DNA of 30,111 bases from an uncultured Collinsella sp. (GCA_900751755.1 CAADSP010000057.1:1-30111); one strand, 5' to 3'. Shown: positions 13,484 to 21,916, counted from the first letter of the stretch. The notes: generated by a model from the letters alone, not told the origin. Numbers and translations are program-made.

Positions 13484-16281
13484 AGCGCATCAGCGCAGCG
13501 CTTGCAGATATGCGCGTGGCCGTTGTACTCGCCGACAGTGGTGCGATAGTTCCAGCAACGGTCGCAGCACTCGCCCTCGGCAGCCTCAATAGCAACGGAA
13601 AGCTCCTCGCCCTGGGTCAGCTCAACATCGGAGACGATGTAGAACTCGGCCAGGTCGACGGCTTTGTCGCCGGTCAACAGCGCATACATCTCGGCGGGAA
13701 CGACCGCCTTGACGCGAACCTGCTGGCTCTTGGTGAAGGTGCCGGCAGAACGGGCATCCTCAAGGGCCTTGGTCACGGCGCTACGGAGCTCGAGCGAAGG
13801 CTCGAGCACGCCCTCAAACTCATTGGCCTCGTCGACCGTGATAGGCGACTTGTACCAATCGAGCAGCGCGGCGTACTTCTGGTGATCGACGCAGCCGGCG
13901 GGCGCATAGGCCATGGCCTCGTCGACGGTGTAGGACAAGATCGGCTGCAGATCGCGCATGAGCATTGAGAAGAGCTCGGCGAGCACGGTCTGAGCGCTGC
14001 GGCGCTCGAGCGAGCCGGGCTTCTCGCAGTACAGACGATCCTTCAGAGCGTCGAGGTACACGTTGGAGAGCTCGGTAACCACAAAGTCGTAAAGCGCACG
14101 GTAGGCGCGCGGGAACTCGTAGCAGGAGTAAGCGTCGTCGACCTCGGCCTGGACCTGGGTCAGGCGGGCAACCATGAGCTTGTCGAGCGGCAGCAGGTCG
14201 GCAAAGGCGACACCGTCGGTCTCGGGCTCAAACTGACCCTCGAGCTCGGAGAGCAGGAAGCGCAGCGTGTTGCGGAAACGGCGGTAGGCATCGGACGTAC
14301 GAGCGAGAATCTCGTGGTCGATGGAAACGTCGGAGCTGGTGTCGACCGAGGCGACCCACAGGCGGATGATGTCGGCGCCCATCTCGTCGCAGACCTTGTT
14401 GGGGTCGATGACGTTGCCGAGCGACTTGGACATCTTGCGGCCCTGACCGTCGAGCGTGAAGCCCTGCGAGACGACTGCCTTGTACGGAGCATGGCCGTTG
14501 GCGCCCACAGAGGTGAGCAGCGAGCTCTGGAACCAACCGCGGTGCTGGTCGGAGCCTTCGAGATACACGTCAGCCGGGTACTCAAGCTCGGGGCGATACT
14601 CGCAGACGGCCTTCCAGGAGACACCGGAATCCCACCACACGTCGAGGATGTCCTTATCGGCCTTGAGGTGATGGCCGCCGCACTTGGGGCAGACGCAGGC
14701 CTCGCCCAGGTAGCTCTCGGGAGCGTCGGTGAACCAGGCGTCGGAGCCTTTCTCGTGGAAGAGCTTGATGACGGCGTCGAGCGTAGCGTCGTTCATGACC
14801 TTCTCGCCGCAGTCGGCGCAGGTGTAGCTGGGGATAGGCACGCCCCAGTTGCGCTGACGGCTGATGCACCAGTCGGGACGCTGCTCGACCATGGCGCCGA
14901 TGCGGTTGGCCGCGTGGGCCGGATACCACTTGACGTTCTCACGGACCTCTTTGCCAGCCTGCTCGCGCAAACCGGTCTTGTCCATCGAGACAAACCACTG
15001 GTCGGTAGCACGGAAGAGCACCGGGTGCTTGCAGCGCCAGCAGTGCGGATAGCTGTGCGTGATCTTCTTCTCGAGGACCAGGGTGCCGCGCTCGCGCAGG
15101 AACTCGATGATATGCGGGTTGGCCTCGTCGGTATCCATACCGCTGAAGGGGCCACCGGTGCCAAACTCCTCGCCGGTGTAGAACTTGCCGTCGTCATCGA
15201 CCGGCATGCAGATGTCGGTGATACCCTCCTTGAGGCAGGCAAAGTAGTCGTCGACGCCGTGGCCGGGCGAGTTGTGGACGATACCGGTACCGTCGTCGAC
15301 ACCGACGTAATCGGCCAGCAGCGCCACGCCCTCGACACCGTCAAAGATCGGCTGCTTGTAGTGGATGTGATGGAAGGTCTCGGCGGGAACCACGTAGGGC
15401 TTGCCGTCGACCATGACCGGGGTGTACTCCCAGCCAAACTCCTCGCAGCACTTGGGAGCCAGGTCCTCGAGCATGACCTCGGCACGACCATCGTGCTCAA
15501 CGGCGACATAGGCGGCGCCGGGCTTGAGGGAAACGGCCTGGTCGGAGGGGATGGTCCACGGCGTAGTCGTCCAGATGATAAAATCGACCGGGCCGTCGAA
15601 GTTCTCGAGGCCGGCGGGCTTGGAGGTCATCTCAAAGCGCACGAAGATGGAGGGGCTCGTCTCGTCGGAGTACTCAATCTCGGCCTCGGCCAGCGCGGTG
15701 TGGCAGTGCTTGCACCAGTGAACCGGCTTGTGGCCGCGATAGATCATGCCCTTATCGAACATGGCCTTGAAGACCTCGATGTCGGCGGCATCGTGCTGGT
15801 GATAGAGCGTCAGATAGGGGTTATCCCAGTCGCCGAGCACGCCCAGACGACGGAAACCGGCCTTCTGCAGCTCGATGTTCTCGACAGCGAACTCGTTGCA
15901 GAGCTCACGAATCTTGGCCGTGGGGGTCTGGTTGAACTTCTCGGTGCCGAGCTTCTCCTCGACCTTGTGCTCGATCGGCTGACCATGGCAGTCCCAACCG
16001 GGGACATAGGGAACCTCATAGCCCTGCATCATCCAGTAGCGGTTGATCATGTCCTTGGAGATCTTGTTCATGGCGTGGCCGATGTGGATCGGGCCGTTGG
16101 CGTACGGAGGACCGTCGTGCAGCACGAACTTCTTGTGACCCTCGTTCTTCTTCAGAACCTGCTCGTAGACCTTGTTGTCCTGCCAGTCCTTGAGTCGCTT
16201 GGGCTCGGACTTGGAAAGACCGGCACGCATGGGAAAACCGGTCTTGGGCAGATTCATCGTCTGCTTGTACTCGTTTGCCAC
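13480..16281 (-). CDS. ileS: Isoleucyl-tRNA synthetase
   Basis: A 933-residue class I synthetase. The N-terminus NEYKQTMNLPKTGFPMRAGL is typical. The HIGH motif is GPIHIGHAMNK (His66), and KMSKS lies at about 616-620 (GRKMSKSLGN). Between them lies the CP1 editing domain (TTTPWTIPSDQAVSL, then GTGIVHNSPGHGVDDY). The C-terminus has the zinc-binding CDRCWNYRTTVGEYNGHAH followed by CKRC. This bacterial type 1 form has full length and all key motifs. The start is GTG at 16281, with AAAGGGG just upstream; the longer open frame upstream runs into the leader RNA. Expression is controlled by a T-box with an isoleucine AUC specifier. The transcript end carries several hairpins before its terminator. 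Confidence 0.98.
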   Translation of the reverse strand: MANEYKQTMNLPKTGFPMRAGLSKSEPKRLKDWQDNKVYEQVLKKNEGHKKFVLHDGPPYANGPIHIGHAMNKISKDMINRYWMMQGYEVPYVPGWDCHGQPIEHKVEEKLGTEKFNQTPTAKIRELCNEFAVENIELQKAGFRRLGVLGDWDNPYLTLYHQHDAADIEVFKAMFDKGMIYRGHKPVHWCKHCHTALAEAEIEYSDETSPSIFVRFEMTSKPAGLENFDGPVDFIIWTTTPWTIPSDQAVSLKPGAAYVAVEHDGRAEVMLEDLAPKCCEEFGWEYTPVMVDGKPYVVPAETFHHIHYKQPIFDGVEGVALLADYVGVDDGTGIVHNSPGHGVDDYFACLKEGITDICMPVDDDGKFYTGEEFGTGGPFSGMDTDEANPHIIEFLRERGTLVLEKKITHSYPHCWRCKHPVLFRATDQWFVSMDKTGLREQAGKEVRENVKWYPAHAANRIGAMVEQRPDWCISRQRNWGVPIPSYTCADCGEKVMNDATLDAVIKLFHEKGSDAWFTDAPESYLGEACVCPKCGGHHLKADKDILDVWWDSGVSWKAVCEYRPELEYPADVYLEGSDQHRGWFQSSLLTSVGANGHAPYKAVVSQGFTLDGQGRKMSKSLGNVIDPNKVCDEMGADIIRLWVASVDTSSDVSIDHEILARTSDAYRRFRNTLRFLLSELEGQFEPETDGVAFADLLPLDKLMVARLTQVQAEVDDAYSCYEFPRAYRALYDFVVTELSNVYLDALKDRLYCEKPGSLERRSAQTVLAELFSMLMRDLQPILSYTVDEAMAYAPAGCVDHQKYAALLDWYKSPITVDEANEFEGVLEPSLELRSAVTKALEDARSAGTFTKSQQVRVKAVVPAEMYALLTGDKAVDLAEFYIVSDVELTQGEELSVAIEAAEGECCDRCWNYRTTVGEYNGHAHICKRCADAL

Positions 16282-16320
16282 GGTACCCCTTTCATGTCGT
16301 GGGCGCGCACGCCCTCTGGG

Positions 16321-16631
16321 CACCAAAAAAAGCGCCCGTCCCTGCAAGCTGGGACGAAGCGGCACAAAACGGGCTGTGCGCCCGCAAAAGCTCTTCGCTT
16401 AACCACCCAGCTTAGATGCCCTCGCCCGCTTCTAGCGCGCTCGCATCCGTTACTCGGCTGGCCTGTATCGACGACCATCTCGGCGATATCTACTAAGACG
16501 TGCCTGTGCGGCACGTCCGTTGGGACCGCAGCTCCGGGGTGATTTTCATCGGTCGCATGCACGGGCTCTCAGCGCTCCCCGCTCTCTGTAGCATGCGGAC
16601 GGCCGACTACTCGTCCCCATCAACGCTTATG
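16321..16631 (-). promoter_or_regulatory. T-box riboswitch (Ile, AUC specifier) controlling ileS
   Basis: The leader read on the minus strand has the ordered parts of a T-box. The AGAGAG motif of Stem I (in CTACAGAGAGCGGGG) comes first. The specifier region GAAAAUCACCCCGGAGCUG follows, with AUC at 16541-16543, an isoleucine codon. Then come AGUAG (16494-16490) and the antiterminator. AAGCUGGG (16406-16413) pairs exactly with CCCAGCUU (16346-16353), and GCGAAG pairs with CUUCGU. The 7-nt bulge between them is UGGUUAA (16399-16405), whose UGGU can pair with the ACCA end of uncharged tRNA-Ile. The usual bulge is UGGNACC, so this one is variant. Uncharged tRNA should favour the antiterminator and read-through into ileS. 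Confidence 0.93.
16325..16358 (-). terminator. T-box attenuator terminator before ileS
   Basis: On the minus strand CGUCCC pairs with GGGACG around AGCUUGCA, then GGCGC and seven U residues. Its 5' strand overlaps the antiterminator 3' strand (CUUCGUCCCAGCUU), so the two folds exclude each other. This shows transcriptional rather than translational control. Confidence 0.9.
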
Positions 16632-16637
16632 CGGTGT

Positions 16638-16666
16638 ATGCTAGCACGTTCCTCGCCGGCGAAAAA
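16638..16666 (-). promoter_or_regulatory. Candidate extended -10 promoter of the ileS leader
   Basis: TGC-TAGCAT (minus strand; TAGCAT at 16638-16643) is an extended -10 box. The -35 region is weak (TTTTTC, 17 nt upstream). It would start the transcript just before Stem I of the T-box. Confidence 0.4.
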
Positions 16667-16680
16667 CCCTCAACACTGGT

Positions 16681-16709
16681 TTTATACGTTCGAAATTTCT
16701 CGCTATTAC
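16681..16709 (+). promoter_or_regulatory. Candidate promoter of the GldA-like gene
   Basis: TTTATA (16681-16686) and TATTAC (16704-16709) are 17 nt apart. A perfect hairpin TGCTC-TAG-GAGCA (16715-16727) follows at about the transcription start and may be an operator. The region is divergent to the ileS leader. Confidence 0.4.
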
Positions 16710-16767
16710 AGCCCTGCTCTAGGAGCAAAATACCTGAAAGCACTCTATCAAACGAAAGAAGGTTGCT

Positions 16768-17850
16768 ATGCGCACGATTGGAATGAGCGACTACACCGTT
16801 GGCGAGGATTGCTTTGACGAGCTGCCCGCCGCACTGGCGGAGTACGGCGCGACAAAGGTCGCGATCATCGGTGGCAAGCGGGCACTGGCCGCAGCACTTC
16901 CCGGTATCGAAGCTGCGCTGGCAGGTACCGACGTCGAGATTCTGGAGACGCGCGTCTACGGTACCAACAGTACGCGTGCCAATATCGCCAAGGTCGTGAA
17001 CTCCCCTGCCTGCCAGAAAGCCGACGTGCTCATTGCCTGTGGCGGCGGAAAGGCGCTCGATACCGTGAAGACGGCGGCCATCGAGCTCAAGAAGATCGTC
17101 TTCACCGTCCCGACGATTTGTTCCAACTGCTCCGCCGCGACCGCCATTGCCGTTGTCTACAACGACGACGGCTCGCTCGAGGGCTATTCGTACCCCAACC
17201 GCCCCGCTCACATCTTCATCAACCCCAAGATTATCGCCGAGGCACCGGCAGAATACTTCTGGGCCGGCGTGGGCGATGCCCTGTCTAAGCAGCCCGAGGT
17301 CGAGTACGCCACGAGCGCCGGTAACCTGGAGCACACCGCCGGTCTTGGCCTGGCACTCGCCCACACCTGCTCCGAGCCGCTATTTACCTATGGCGTCCAG
17401 GGTCTTGAGGACGTGCGCCAGAACCTTTCGAGCGAGGCCGTCAAGCAGATCGCGCTCGATATCGTGGTCAACACGGGCTATGTCTCGAACCTGACCAACC
17501 AGAACGATTACTACTACAACTCAAGTGTGGCGCACGCGTTCTACAACGCCACCTGCAGCATTCCGCGTGAGGGCACCTACCTGCACGGCGAGGTCGTAAG
17601 CCTGGGCGTGCTCGCGCTGTTTGCCTATACGGGCGATACCGAAAACCTTGAGCGCTACGCCGCCTTTAACAAGCAGATGGGACTGCCCGTGACGCTTGAG
17701 CAGGTCGGACTTTCCGAGGCTGATATCCCGGCCCTGTGCGAGTTCGCACACGCCACCAACGAGTGGAAGCAGGGAAACCCCGAGCCCTTCACCGACGAGA
17801 AATTCGCCGCCGCCATCAAGGCCGCCAACGCCTACGGCCACACGCTCTAG
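16768..17850 (+). CDS. GldA-like iron-containing (group III) alcohol/polyol dehydrogenase
   Basis: A 360-residue NAD-dependent dehydrogenase of the glycerol dehydrogenase-like branch. The N-terminal nucleotide-binding half has KVAIIGGKRAL and IACGGGKALDTVK. The loop TVPTICSNCSAATAIAVVY is the conserved T-P-T region. Metal ligands are Asp in GVGDALSK, His in SVAHAFYNA and His in GTYLHGEVVSLG, so the Zn/Fe site is complete. The substrate may be glycerol, a hydroxyacid or another polyol; the name GldA is only by family. The start ATG at 16768 follows AGAAGG by 6 nt. It stands alone between divergent ileS and a convergent DUF523 gene and ends in a terminator. No dihydroxyacetone kinase or uptake gene is nearby. 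Confidence 0.9.
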   Translation: MRTIGMSDYTVGEDCFDELPAALAEYGATKVAIIGGKRALAAALPGIEAALAGTDVEILETRVYGTNSTRANIAKVVNSPACQKADVLIACGGGKALDTVKTAAIELKKIVFTVPTICSNCSAATAIAVVYNDDGSLEGYSYPNRPAHIFINPKIIAEAPAEYFWAGVGDALSKQPEVEYATSAGNLEHTAGLGLALAHTCSEPLFTYGVQGLEDVRQNLSSEAVKQIALDIVVNTGYVSNLTNQNDYYYNSSVAHAFYNATCSIPREGTYLHGEVVSLGVLALFAYTGDTENLERYAAFNKQMGLPVTLEQVGLSEADIPALCEFAHATNEWKQGNPEPFTDEKFAAAIKAANAYGHTL

Positions 17851-17859
17851 GCCTAGCCC

Positions 17860-17902
17860 AAAACCACCACAAGGGAGCAGCAACCTTATGGTGGTTTTTT
17901 AT
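17860..17902 (+). terminator. Terminator between the GldA-like gene and the DUF523 gene
   Basis: AAAACCACCA pairs with TGGTGGTTTT, and AAGG with CCTT inside, followed by TTTTTTATT on the plus strand. The DUF523 stop codon lies inside its T-run. The outer stem is the same as in the terminator at 10021-10062. Confidence 0.85.
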
Positions 17903-18354
17903 TGCTCCAGCATGTTGGGGTCGAACCCGCTTGCCGGAATGACGCGGTAGCCGTGACGCAGCAACAGATCGGAAAAAACACCGTTGCCCGCGGTGAGCGT
18001 ACCGCTAAAGGTGCCGTCGTAGATGCGACCCGCGCCGCACGAGGGACTGCGGTCCTGCAAGACGCACGCAGCGATCTCTTCCGGCCCGCCCGCTTGCTCG
18101 CACATATCGAGCGCACGTTGGGCACCCAGGCGAAACTCTCGATCGACCGAGACGCCCTCGCAGGTACGGACCTCGCCGTTCACAATCTCGGACGGCTTGC
18201 GCGGCGTGGACAGCCCGCCAAAGACCTCGGGGCACACCAAGAGGACCTCGGTCCCCGTACGCTCGCAGGCCTCGACCAGGTCGCGACGGTAATTATCGAG
18301 TCCGTTGTACTTGCAGCTCTCTCCCAACAAGCAGGCGCTCACCACGATCTTCAT
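17899..18354 (-). CDS. DUF523 family protein
   Basis: A 151-residue member of DUF523, a widespread family of unknown function, often found alone or fused to DUF1722. The conserved N-terminus MKIVVSACLLGESCKYNG is present, along with the CPEVFGGLSTPR segment and the motif LQDRSPSCGAGRIYDG. Several cysteines (ACLLGESC, CPE, SCG) sit at conserved places and could bind a metal or carry a thiol role; this is an inference. The start is the ATG at 18354, preceded by GGGAGGG at 7 nt; an ATG five codons upstream overlaps that Shine-Dalgarno and is unlikely. It is convergent with the GldA-like gene and follows the ftsH terminator, so it should have its own promoter in the short gap. Confidence 0.9.
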   Translation of the reverse strand: MKIVVSACLLGESCKYNGLDNYRRDLVEACERTGTEVLLVCPEVFGGLSTPRKPSEIVNGEVRTCEGVSVDREFRLGAQRALDMCEQAGGPEEIAACVLQDRSPSCGAGRIYDGTFSGTLTAGNGVFSDLLLRHGYRVIPASGFDPNMLEQ

Positions 18355-18371
18355 ACATATCCCTCCCATAC

Positions 18372-18408
18372 AAAACGCCCCATTTGAGATAGAAACTCAA
18401 ATGGGGCG
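18372..18408 (-). terminator. Terminator of ftsH
   Basis: CGCCCCATTTGAG (18376-18388) pairs perfectly with CTCAAATGGGGCG (18396-18408), a 13-bp stem with a 7-nt loop. On the minus strand TTTTG follows. It lies 22 nt past the ftsH stop. Confidence 0.8.
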
Positions 18409-18429
18409 ATTGGCACTGCGCAACGAGCC

Positions 18430-20322
18430 TTACTGTTGCTTTGGCATCAGCGGATTCTCACGCGTGAGGAGATTCATGAACTCCTCGCCCGTGATCGTCT
18501 CCTTCTTGTACAGATAACGAGCCAGCTCGTGAAGCTTAAACTTGTTCTCCTTCAGGATCTGCAGGGCGCGATCGTGCGCATCCTCGATCAACTTGGCGAC
18601 AATTGCGTCCACGCGCTCGGCCGTACCGGGAGCGCAGGTGAGCGACGTGTCCTGGTTGAGATACGCATTCTGGACGGTACCGAGCGCCATCATGCCAAAC
18701 TCATCGGACATGCCAAAGCGCGTCACCATGTTGCGGGCGAGCTTGGTTGCTTGCTCGATATCGTTGGCTGCGCCGGTCGTCATCTCGCCAAAGATGAGCT
18801 CCTCGGCGGCACGTCCGCCGCAGTAGACAGCGAGCTTGTCCAGCACCTCCTGGCGCGTGGTCAGGAAGCGCTCATCCTCCTCGACCTGCATGGTGTAGCC
18901 CAGAGCACCGCTCGTGCGCGGCACGATGGTGATCTTGGTGACCGGCGCAGAGCCCTTCTGGCGGGCTGCGACGATAGCATGGCCGATCTCGTGGTAGGAA
19001 ACGACCTGCTTCTCATGGTCGGACAGCACCGTGGACTTACGCTGCTGACCAGCAATGACGACCTCCACCGACTCCTCAAAGTCGTCCTGGGTCGCTCGCT
19101 TGCGACCTTCGCGGACCGCGCGCAGGGCGCCCTCATTGATGATGTTGGCCAGGTCGGCACCCGAGGCGCCGGGCGTGGCGCGGGCAATCGCGGTCAGGTC
19201 AATCGGCGGCTCCGTCTTCACGCTCTTGGCATGCAGCTCAAGAATGTTCTTGCGGCCGGTCAGATCGGGCAGCTCAACGGGGATGCGGCGATCAAAACGA
19301 CCGGGGCGCAGCAGGGCGGGATCGAGGCTGTCGGGACGATTGGTGGCAGCGAGGACGACGATACCCTTGTGGTTATCGAAGCCGTCCATCTCGGTCAGCA
19401 GCTGGTTGAGCGTCTGCTCGCGCTCGTCGTTGCCGCTAAAGCCGCCGCCATCGCGCTTTTTGCCAATGGTATCGATCTCGTCGATAAAGACGATGCACGG
19501 GGCCTTTTCCTTGGCCTGCTTAAACAGATCGCGGACCTTGGCGGCGCCACGGCCGACGAACATCTCGACGAACTCAGAACCCGAAATGCTAAAGAACGGC
19601 ACGCCCGCCTCGCCGGCAACAGCCTTGGCGAGCAGGGTTTTACCGGTACCCGGAGGGCCAACAAGGAGAGCACCGCGCGGCAGCTTGGCGCCAATTTCCT
19701 CGTAGCGCTGCGGCTTCTCCAGAAAGTCGACGACCTCCTTAAGGGATTCCTTGGCCTCTTCCTGGCCTGCAACATCCTTAAAGGTCACGCCCACATCTTT
19801 GGAGACGATAACGCGAGCGCCGGACTTACCCAGCCCGCCGCCGCCAAAGCCACCGCCGCCAAAGTTCATCGACGGACCGTCATCGCCCATAGCCTTCTTC
19901 ATACGACGGTTGAGCCACCAACCGATGAGGAAGAAAATCGCCATGGGAAGAATGAGGGTGAGCAGGTAGTAGGTCATCAGACCCGAGTTCTTGTCGGGAA
20001 CGACCGACTCAAGCGAGGCGCCAGATTCAAGCACGCGATCGGTAAAGCCCGCGTCATTCGGCACACCGGTCGTCTTGTAGGCGATGTTCTCGTCCTCGCC
20101 CTTCTTGGTGTAATAAATCGTATAGTCGTCGGTGTTGTACTCGACCTTGTCAACGCTCTTCTTATCGAGCGCTTTGACAAACGTCGAATAATCGGTCTTC
20201 GTAATCTGCTGCGTGTGACCGATGTTGGGGAACAGAACGGTCGAGAGCACGAGGTAGACGACGAAGGCGATGAGCACGTAGAGGATCATATTCCGTCTAC
20301 GTTTGTTGTCATCCATCTCCAT
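18430..20322 (-). CDS. ftsH: ATP-dependent zinc metalloprotease FtsH
   Basis: A 630-residue membrane AAA+ protease that degrades misfolded and regulatory membrane or cytosolic proteins. Two membrane helices (about 12-32 and 116-138) flank an extracytoplasmic domain. A Gly-rich linker precedes the AAA domain, which has Walker A GPPGTGKT (about 222-229), Walker B CIVFIDEID (about 276-284) and the second region of homology ATNRPDSLDPALLRPGRFD. The protease site is HEIGH (444-448), with the third ligand in the LIFGEMTTGAANDIEQAT region. The start is set at ATG 20322, with GGAG 9 nt upstream; ATG 20337 has no Shine-Dalgarno, and 20316 is also possible. A SigB-type promoter lies upstream, suggesting stress control. 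It is divergent from cobO. Confidence 0.97.
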   Translation of the reverse strand: MEMDDNKRRRNMILYVLIAFVVYLVLSTVLFPNIGHTQQITKTDYSTFVKALDKKSVDKVEYNTDDYTIYYTKKGEDENIAYKTTGVPNDAGFTDRVLESGASLESVVPDKNSGLMTYYLLTLILPMAIFFLIGWWLNRRMKKAMGDDGPSMNFGGGGFGGGGLGKSGARVIVSKDVGVTFKDVAGQEEAKESLKEVVDFLEKPQRYEEIGAKLPRGALLVGPPGTGKTLLAKAVAGEAGVPFFSISGSEFVEMFVGRGAAKVRDLFKQAKEKAPCIVFIDEIDTIGKKRDGGGFSGNDEREQTLNQLLTEMDGFDNHKGIVVLAATNRPDSLDPALLRPGRFDRRIPVELPDLTGRKNILELHAKSVKTEPPIDLTAIARATPGASGADLANIINEGALRAVREGRKRATQDDFEESVEVVIAGQQRKSTVLSDHEKQVVSYHEIGHAIVAARQKGSAPVTKITIVPRTSGALGYTMQVEEDERFLTTRQEVLDKLAVYCGGRAAEELIFGEMTTGAANDIEQATKLARNMVTRFGMSDEFGMMALGTVQNAYLNQDTSLTCAPGTAERVDAIVAKLIEDAHDRALQILKENKFKLHELARYLYKKETITGEEFMNLLTRENPLMPKQQ

Positions 20323-20364
20323 CTGCTTGAACTCCATCTACTGGGGTTGATAATGCTATCTAGA

Positions 20365-20389
20365 ATACCCAACCCGGACGGCGATAAAC
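20365..20389 (-). promoter_or_regulatory. SigB-type promoter of ftsH
   Basis: On the minus strand GTTTAT (20384-20389) and GGGTAT (20365-20370) are 13 nt apart. The Bacillus SigB consensus is GTTTAA-N12-15-GGGTAT, so 11 of 12 positions match. The expected start site, near 20358, leaves a 20-35 nt leader before ftsH. Confidence 0.65.
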
Positions 20390-20414
20390 CGACGCCGGGC
20401 ACGAAAGGACAGAG

Positions 20415-20900
20415 ATGGCATCACTGGAAGTCGGCAAGGTTCAGATCTACACGGGCGACGGCAAGGGCAAAACCACGGCTGCGCTGGGACTGGCGATGCG
20501 CGCCACGGGTTATGGACTCGACGTACTCATGCTGCAGTTTGCCAAGAAGCTGCACTGCGCCGAACACGATGCCGCGCCGCGCCTGGGACTGCGCATTATA
20601 CAGGCCGATCGCGACACACCCGAGGCTTGCGCCGAGCAGATCATGGAGCTCGCACGCGAGCAAATATCACAGGTCGACGTTCTCATTCTGGACGAACTCG
20701 GCGAAGCGATGCGCCGCGGATTCGTGACGCGCGAGGATGTCGAAGCGCTGATTGCGATAAAGCCCGCCACCACGGAGCTCGTACTCACCGGCCGTGGCTT
20801 GCTGCCCCTCGCCGACCTTGCCGACCTAGTAACCGAAATGCGCCCCGTCAAACACTACTTCGACGAAGGCCTCCTAGCCCGCCAAGGCATCGAATACTAG
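20415..20900 (+). CDS. cobO: Corrinoid adenosyltransferase (CobO/CobA/BtuR type)
   Basis: A 161-residue ATP:co(I)rrinoid adenosyltransferase that makes the adenosyl form of B12 from reduced corrinoid. The P-loop YTGDGKGKTTAALGLAMRA begins near residue 12, and the core has the conserved VDVLILDELGEAM strand and the segment TELVLTGRGLLPLADLADLVTEM. The protein is a little short because the N-terminal helix that closes the site in Salmonella CobA is missing. The start ATG at 20415 has AAAGGA 5 nt upstream. It is the only B12 gene here and probably serves corrinoid salvage. The stop codon TAG is part of a REP-like hairpin. Confidence 0.94.
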   Translation: MASLEVGKVQIYTGDGKGKTTAALGLAMRATGYGLDVLMLQFAKKLHCAEHDAAPRLGLRIIQADRDTPEACAEQIMELAREQISQVDVLILDELGEAMRRGFVTREDVEALIAIKPATTELVLTGRGLLPLADLADLVTEMRPVKHYFDEGLLARQGIEY

Positions 20901-20942
20901 CCATTGCGGACGTCCCCAATGGCTAGGCAGTGGCGCGGCCGA

Positions 20943-20990
20943 TAGCCATTGGGGACGTTCTTAAATGACTAGTCGCTGGGGACACTCTTT
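20943..20990 (+). repeat. Left inverted REP repeat of the RAYT element
   Basis: Begins TAGCCATTGGGGACGTTCTT and ends GGGGACACTCTTT. It is the reverse complement of 21917-21964 except at four positions. It contains the palindromic core GACTAGTC. Confidence 0.85.
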
Positions 20991-21016
20991 CTTGGGAAAA
21001 GGGCAAAATCCCGGCC

Positions 21017-21787
21017 CTAAAATTCACGCCAACCCGACGTGCCATTCGCAACCGTTGCGCGGCCAAGACCAACCGCCCTAACAATTTGATTAACCGTAAG
21101 ACCTGATTTCCGCATTTTGCAAAGAATCGGTCTGCGCTCGGCTGGAGTCATCGCCTTAATGTCGGAAAGAGAAACAGGCAAAGCAATCTCCTTCGCGATT
21201 TTGAGCACCTCATCATCGAGAACACGAGGACGGGGCTCGGCATCATAAGGTGCGCTCTCTAGTCGCTCATCAAGATAATGCCGATACTCCAGCGAACCGC
21301 CCACGAGTTCCAACACTATACCTGGATCGCAAAACCCAAACCCGTCATAACCATACGCATATGCTCGATAGCTAGACCAGCGATATCTATCGACAGCGGA
21401 AACACCCGCCTTAACTGGGTTCATATGGATGTAGTCAGCGAGCGCAATTGCCTGAATATCATTCTCAACTGGAATGTTCTTAAACCGATCCTGAAACAAA
21501 TGACCAACACGGTCAGTTTTGCGATTGAAATACTTAGCATATGAGGTAAGGATGCCGCTCATGCAAGATGAGATTCTTCCGTTAGGGTCATCGACCATGA
21601 GATGAAAATGGTTCGACATGAGGCACCACGCCGTAACGCCAACACCATTGCCAACGAGTTTGCCCTCGAACAACGTGAGCATCCGATATCGATCCTCGTC
21701 GTCTTCAAAGATGCAAATGCCGCCATTTCCACGCGCGATAATGTGGTTATAGCCCGTCAACGAAACGACACGACCCGTTCTTGGCAT
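21017..21787 (-). CDS. REP-associated tyrosine transposase (RAYT, Y1 family)
   Basis: A 256-residue Y1 transposase of the RAYT type. The HUH motif is MSNHFHLMV (His60 and His62), and the probable catalytic tyrosine is Tyr119 in DYIHMNPVKAG. The segment GHLFQDRFKN is also usual. The C-terminal part, about residues 205-250, looks like an added helix-turn-helix (LTVNQIVRAVGLGRATVA), which may read the REP sequence. The start ATG at 21787 follows GGAGG by 5 nt. The gene is less GC-rich than its neighbours and is flanked by inverted REPs, so it was acquired and is probably still able to act on them. Unlike IS200 elements, RAYTs are usually single copy. Confidence 0.93.
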   Translation of the reverse strand: MPRTGRVVSLTGYNHIIARGNGGICIFEDDEDRYRMLTLFEGKLVGNGVGVTAWCLMSNHFHLMVDDPNGRISSCMSGILTSYAKYFNRKTDRVGHLFQDRFKNIPVENDIQAIALADYIHMNPVKAGVSAVDRYRWSSYRAYAYGYDGFGFCDPGIVLELVGGSLEYRHYLDERLESAPYDAEPRPRVLDDEVLKIAKEIALPVSLSDIKAMTPAERRPILCKMRKSGLTVNQIVRAVGLGRATVANGTSGWREF

Positions 21788-21916
21788 ATCGCCCTCCCAT
21801 CAAAAACCCACCGGGCAACATCTGATAGGCGCGGACGATCTAATTTGCTGAGCCCGTTCTGCCAGTTTACAAGGGTGTGCAAGACAAACTGGATGAAAAC
21901 CCGAAATTCGTGTCGC

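Noticed and set aside
14314..16542. Long plus-strand frame opposite ileS and its leader
   Set aside because: Same kind of shadow: it overlaps the T-box and ileS entirely and has no family motifs.
18436..20727. Long plus-strand frame opposite ftsH
   Set aside because: Shadow of ftsH running into cobO in another frame; both real genes have full motif sets.
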